A DNA stretch of 64,000 nucleotides. Source: Anaerosalibacter massiliensis. Its GTDB lineage: Bacteria; Bacillota; Clostridia; Tissierellales; Sporanaerobacteraceae. Position numbers and translations under genes: made by a program. The notes beneath the pieces were generated by a model, which worked only from the letters and a program-made list of their open reading frames with translations, was not told the origin of the DNA and did no database searches. The DNA is taken from NCBI GenBank assembly GCA_000751555.1, contig CCEZ01000074.1, forward strand, positions 1 to 64,000, given 5' to 3'. Shown here piece after piece: positions 63,383-64,000 of the stretch (positions are counted from its first letter, which is position 1; every line of letters starts with the position of its first letter).

Positions 63383-64000
63383 ATGAAAGATAATGTTAGA
63401 ATAAGTTCATATCAAGCAACTTTATTAATTATTGCTTTTAGAATTGTTCTTGCTTTTTCCCATCAACCAGCTATAAATGCACCACCAGGTAATCAAGATA
63501 ATTGGATAATGATATTTTTATCAACAATTTACAGTATAATATTATGTGTGCCTATGCTAATTCTGAGCAATAAATTTAGGGATTTTACATTAATAGAATA
63601 TATGAAATTAATATATGGGAGAACATTAGGAAAAATAATAGGACTTTTTTATTCGATGGTTTTTCTATTATTTACGATTATATTTGTTTCTATTTTAGTT
63701 GAGATATTAGATTCTACCATGTTTCCAGAAACTCCTACATGGGTTACAGCATCTATGATGTTAATAACTTGCATTTATATATCATATAAGGGATTAGAGA
63801 GCATTGGAAGAGGTGCAGAAATATTTGTTCCTTTAATATTAGTAGTTATTGCTGTTATAATTATATTGGGAATAAATGTTTTAGATTTTGGTGTTTTTTT
63901 ACCTATACTAAGTGATTCATCTTTTAAAGATATAAATATGGGTGCAATAGATATTGGAACTAAGTTTGTAGATATTTTGATTTTAGCAATGCTCGCACCT
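63383..64000 (+). CDS. gerKB: spore germination permease GerKB (GerAB family), truncated by the window
   Basis: 206 codons from ATG 63383 remain open to the window edge. At least six hydrophobic helices are visible; SSYQATLLIIAFRIVLAFSH, APPGNQDNWIMIFLST and SYKGLESIGRGAEIF are GerAB-family features of the APC-like permease subunit that binds the germinant. GGGAGA precedes the ATG. About 160 more codons are expected beyond the window. Confidence 0.93.
   Translation, partial: MKDNVRISSYQATLLIIAFRIVLAFSHQPAINAPPGNQDNWIMIFLSTIYSIILCVPMLILSNKFRDFTLIEYMKLIYGRTLGKIIGLFYSMVFLLFTIIFVSILVEILDSTMFPETPTWVTASMMLITCIYISYKGLESIGRGAEIFVPLILVVIAVIIILGINVLDFGVFLPILSDSSFKDINMGAIDIGTKFVDILILAMLAP

Noticed and set aside
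1-64000. CRISPR array, tRNA or rRNA genes
   Set aside because: No regularly spaced direct repeats and no cloverleaf or rRNA-like stretch was recognised by eye; a computed scan would be needed to exclude a divergent tRNA.

Overview
The window comes from a very AT-rich, endospore-forming, anaerobic Firmicute of the Clostridia/Tissierellia type. The evidence is a gerK-type spore germination operon, CotF-like coat proteins, pyruvate:ferredoxin oxidoreductase, many TTG/GTG starts behind strong AGGAGG sites, an S-box SAM riboswitch and PyrR-type attenuation. No rRNA, tRNA or CRISPR array was seen. Species cannot be named from the sequence alone.

Layout. 0.15-5.9 kb: an NhaC antiporter, an M20 peptidase, a YtcJ-like amidohydrolase and a truncated BTAD regulator, probably a peptide or amide catabolic unit. 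5.9-16.8 kb: mixed housekeeping genes (GIY-YIG protein, YidC, isochorismatase, a decayed metallo-beta-lactamase-fold pseudogene, BrnQ, CPBP protease, DUF362 ferredoxin protein, a signal-less Cu/Zn SOD, YkuK, patatin, and a zinc protease whose ribosome site lies inside a hairpin). 17-32 kb: cell-wall sugar salvage (EIIA, MurQ, MurP-like EIIBC, MupG-like DUF871, MurR, then NagB and NagA) around a YhaO/YhaN nuclease pair, followed by a CYTH protein and a TldD/TldE pair. 32-36 kb: an L,D-transpeptidase lipoprotein and PEP synthase.

36.07-46.21 kb is the most unusual part. It is an accessory island flanked by a 196-bp direct repeat of the 3' end of the PEP synthase gene, separating that gene from nifJ. 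It holds a RiPP (ribosomal peptide natural product) cluster: a radical SAM/SPASM maturase, a 69-aa eight-cysteine precursor, an M16-type zinc peptidase split across two frames at an A7 tract, a peptidase-less ABC exporter, and a separate ABC ATPase with two paralogous permeases (likely immunity). A 1,213-bp IS3-family element with a 3-bp target duplication interrupts the maturase. Removing the element and one AGC copy restores a 511-codon reading frame exactly, so the system was intact recently.

46.5-64 kb: nifJ, an HD hydrolase, the SAM-riboswitch-controlled metNIQ methionine importer, YkuS, two spore-coat-like proteins, the de novo pyrimidine operon pyrB-I-C-F-K-D-E behind a PyrR-like attenuator plus a second PyrR-like loop next to the pyrB ribosome site, and gerKA-KC-KB, the last cut by the window edge.
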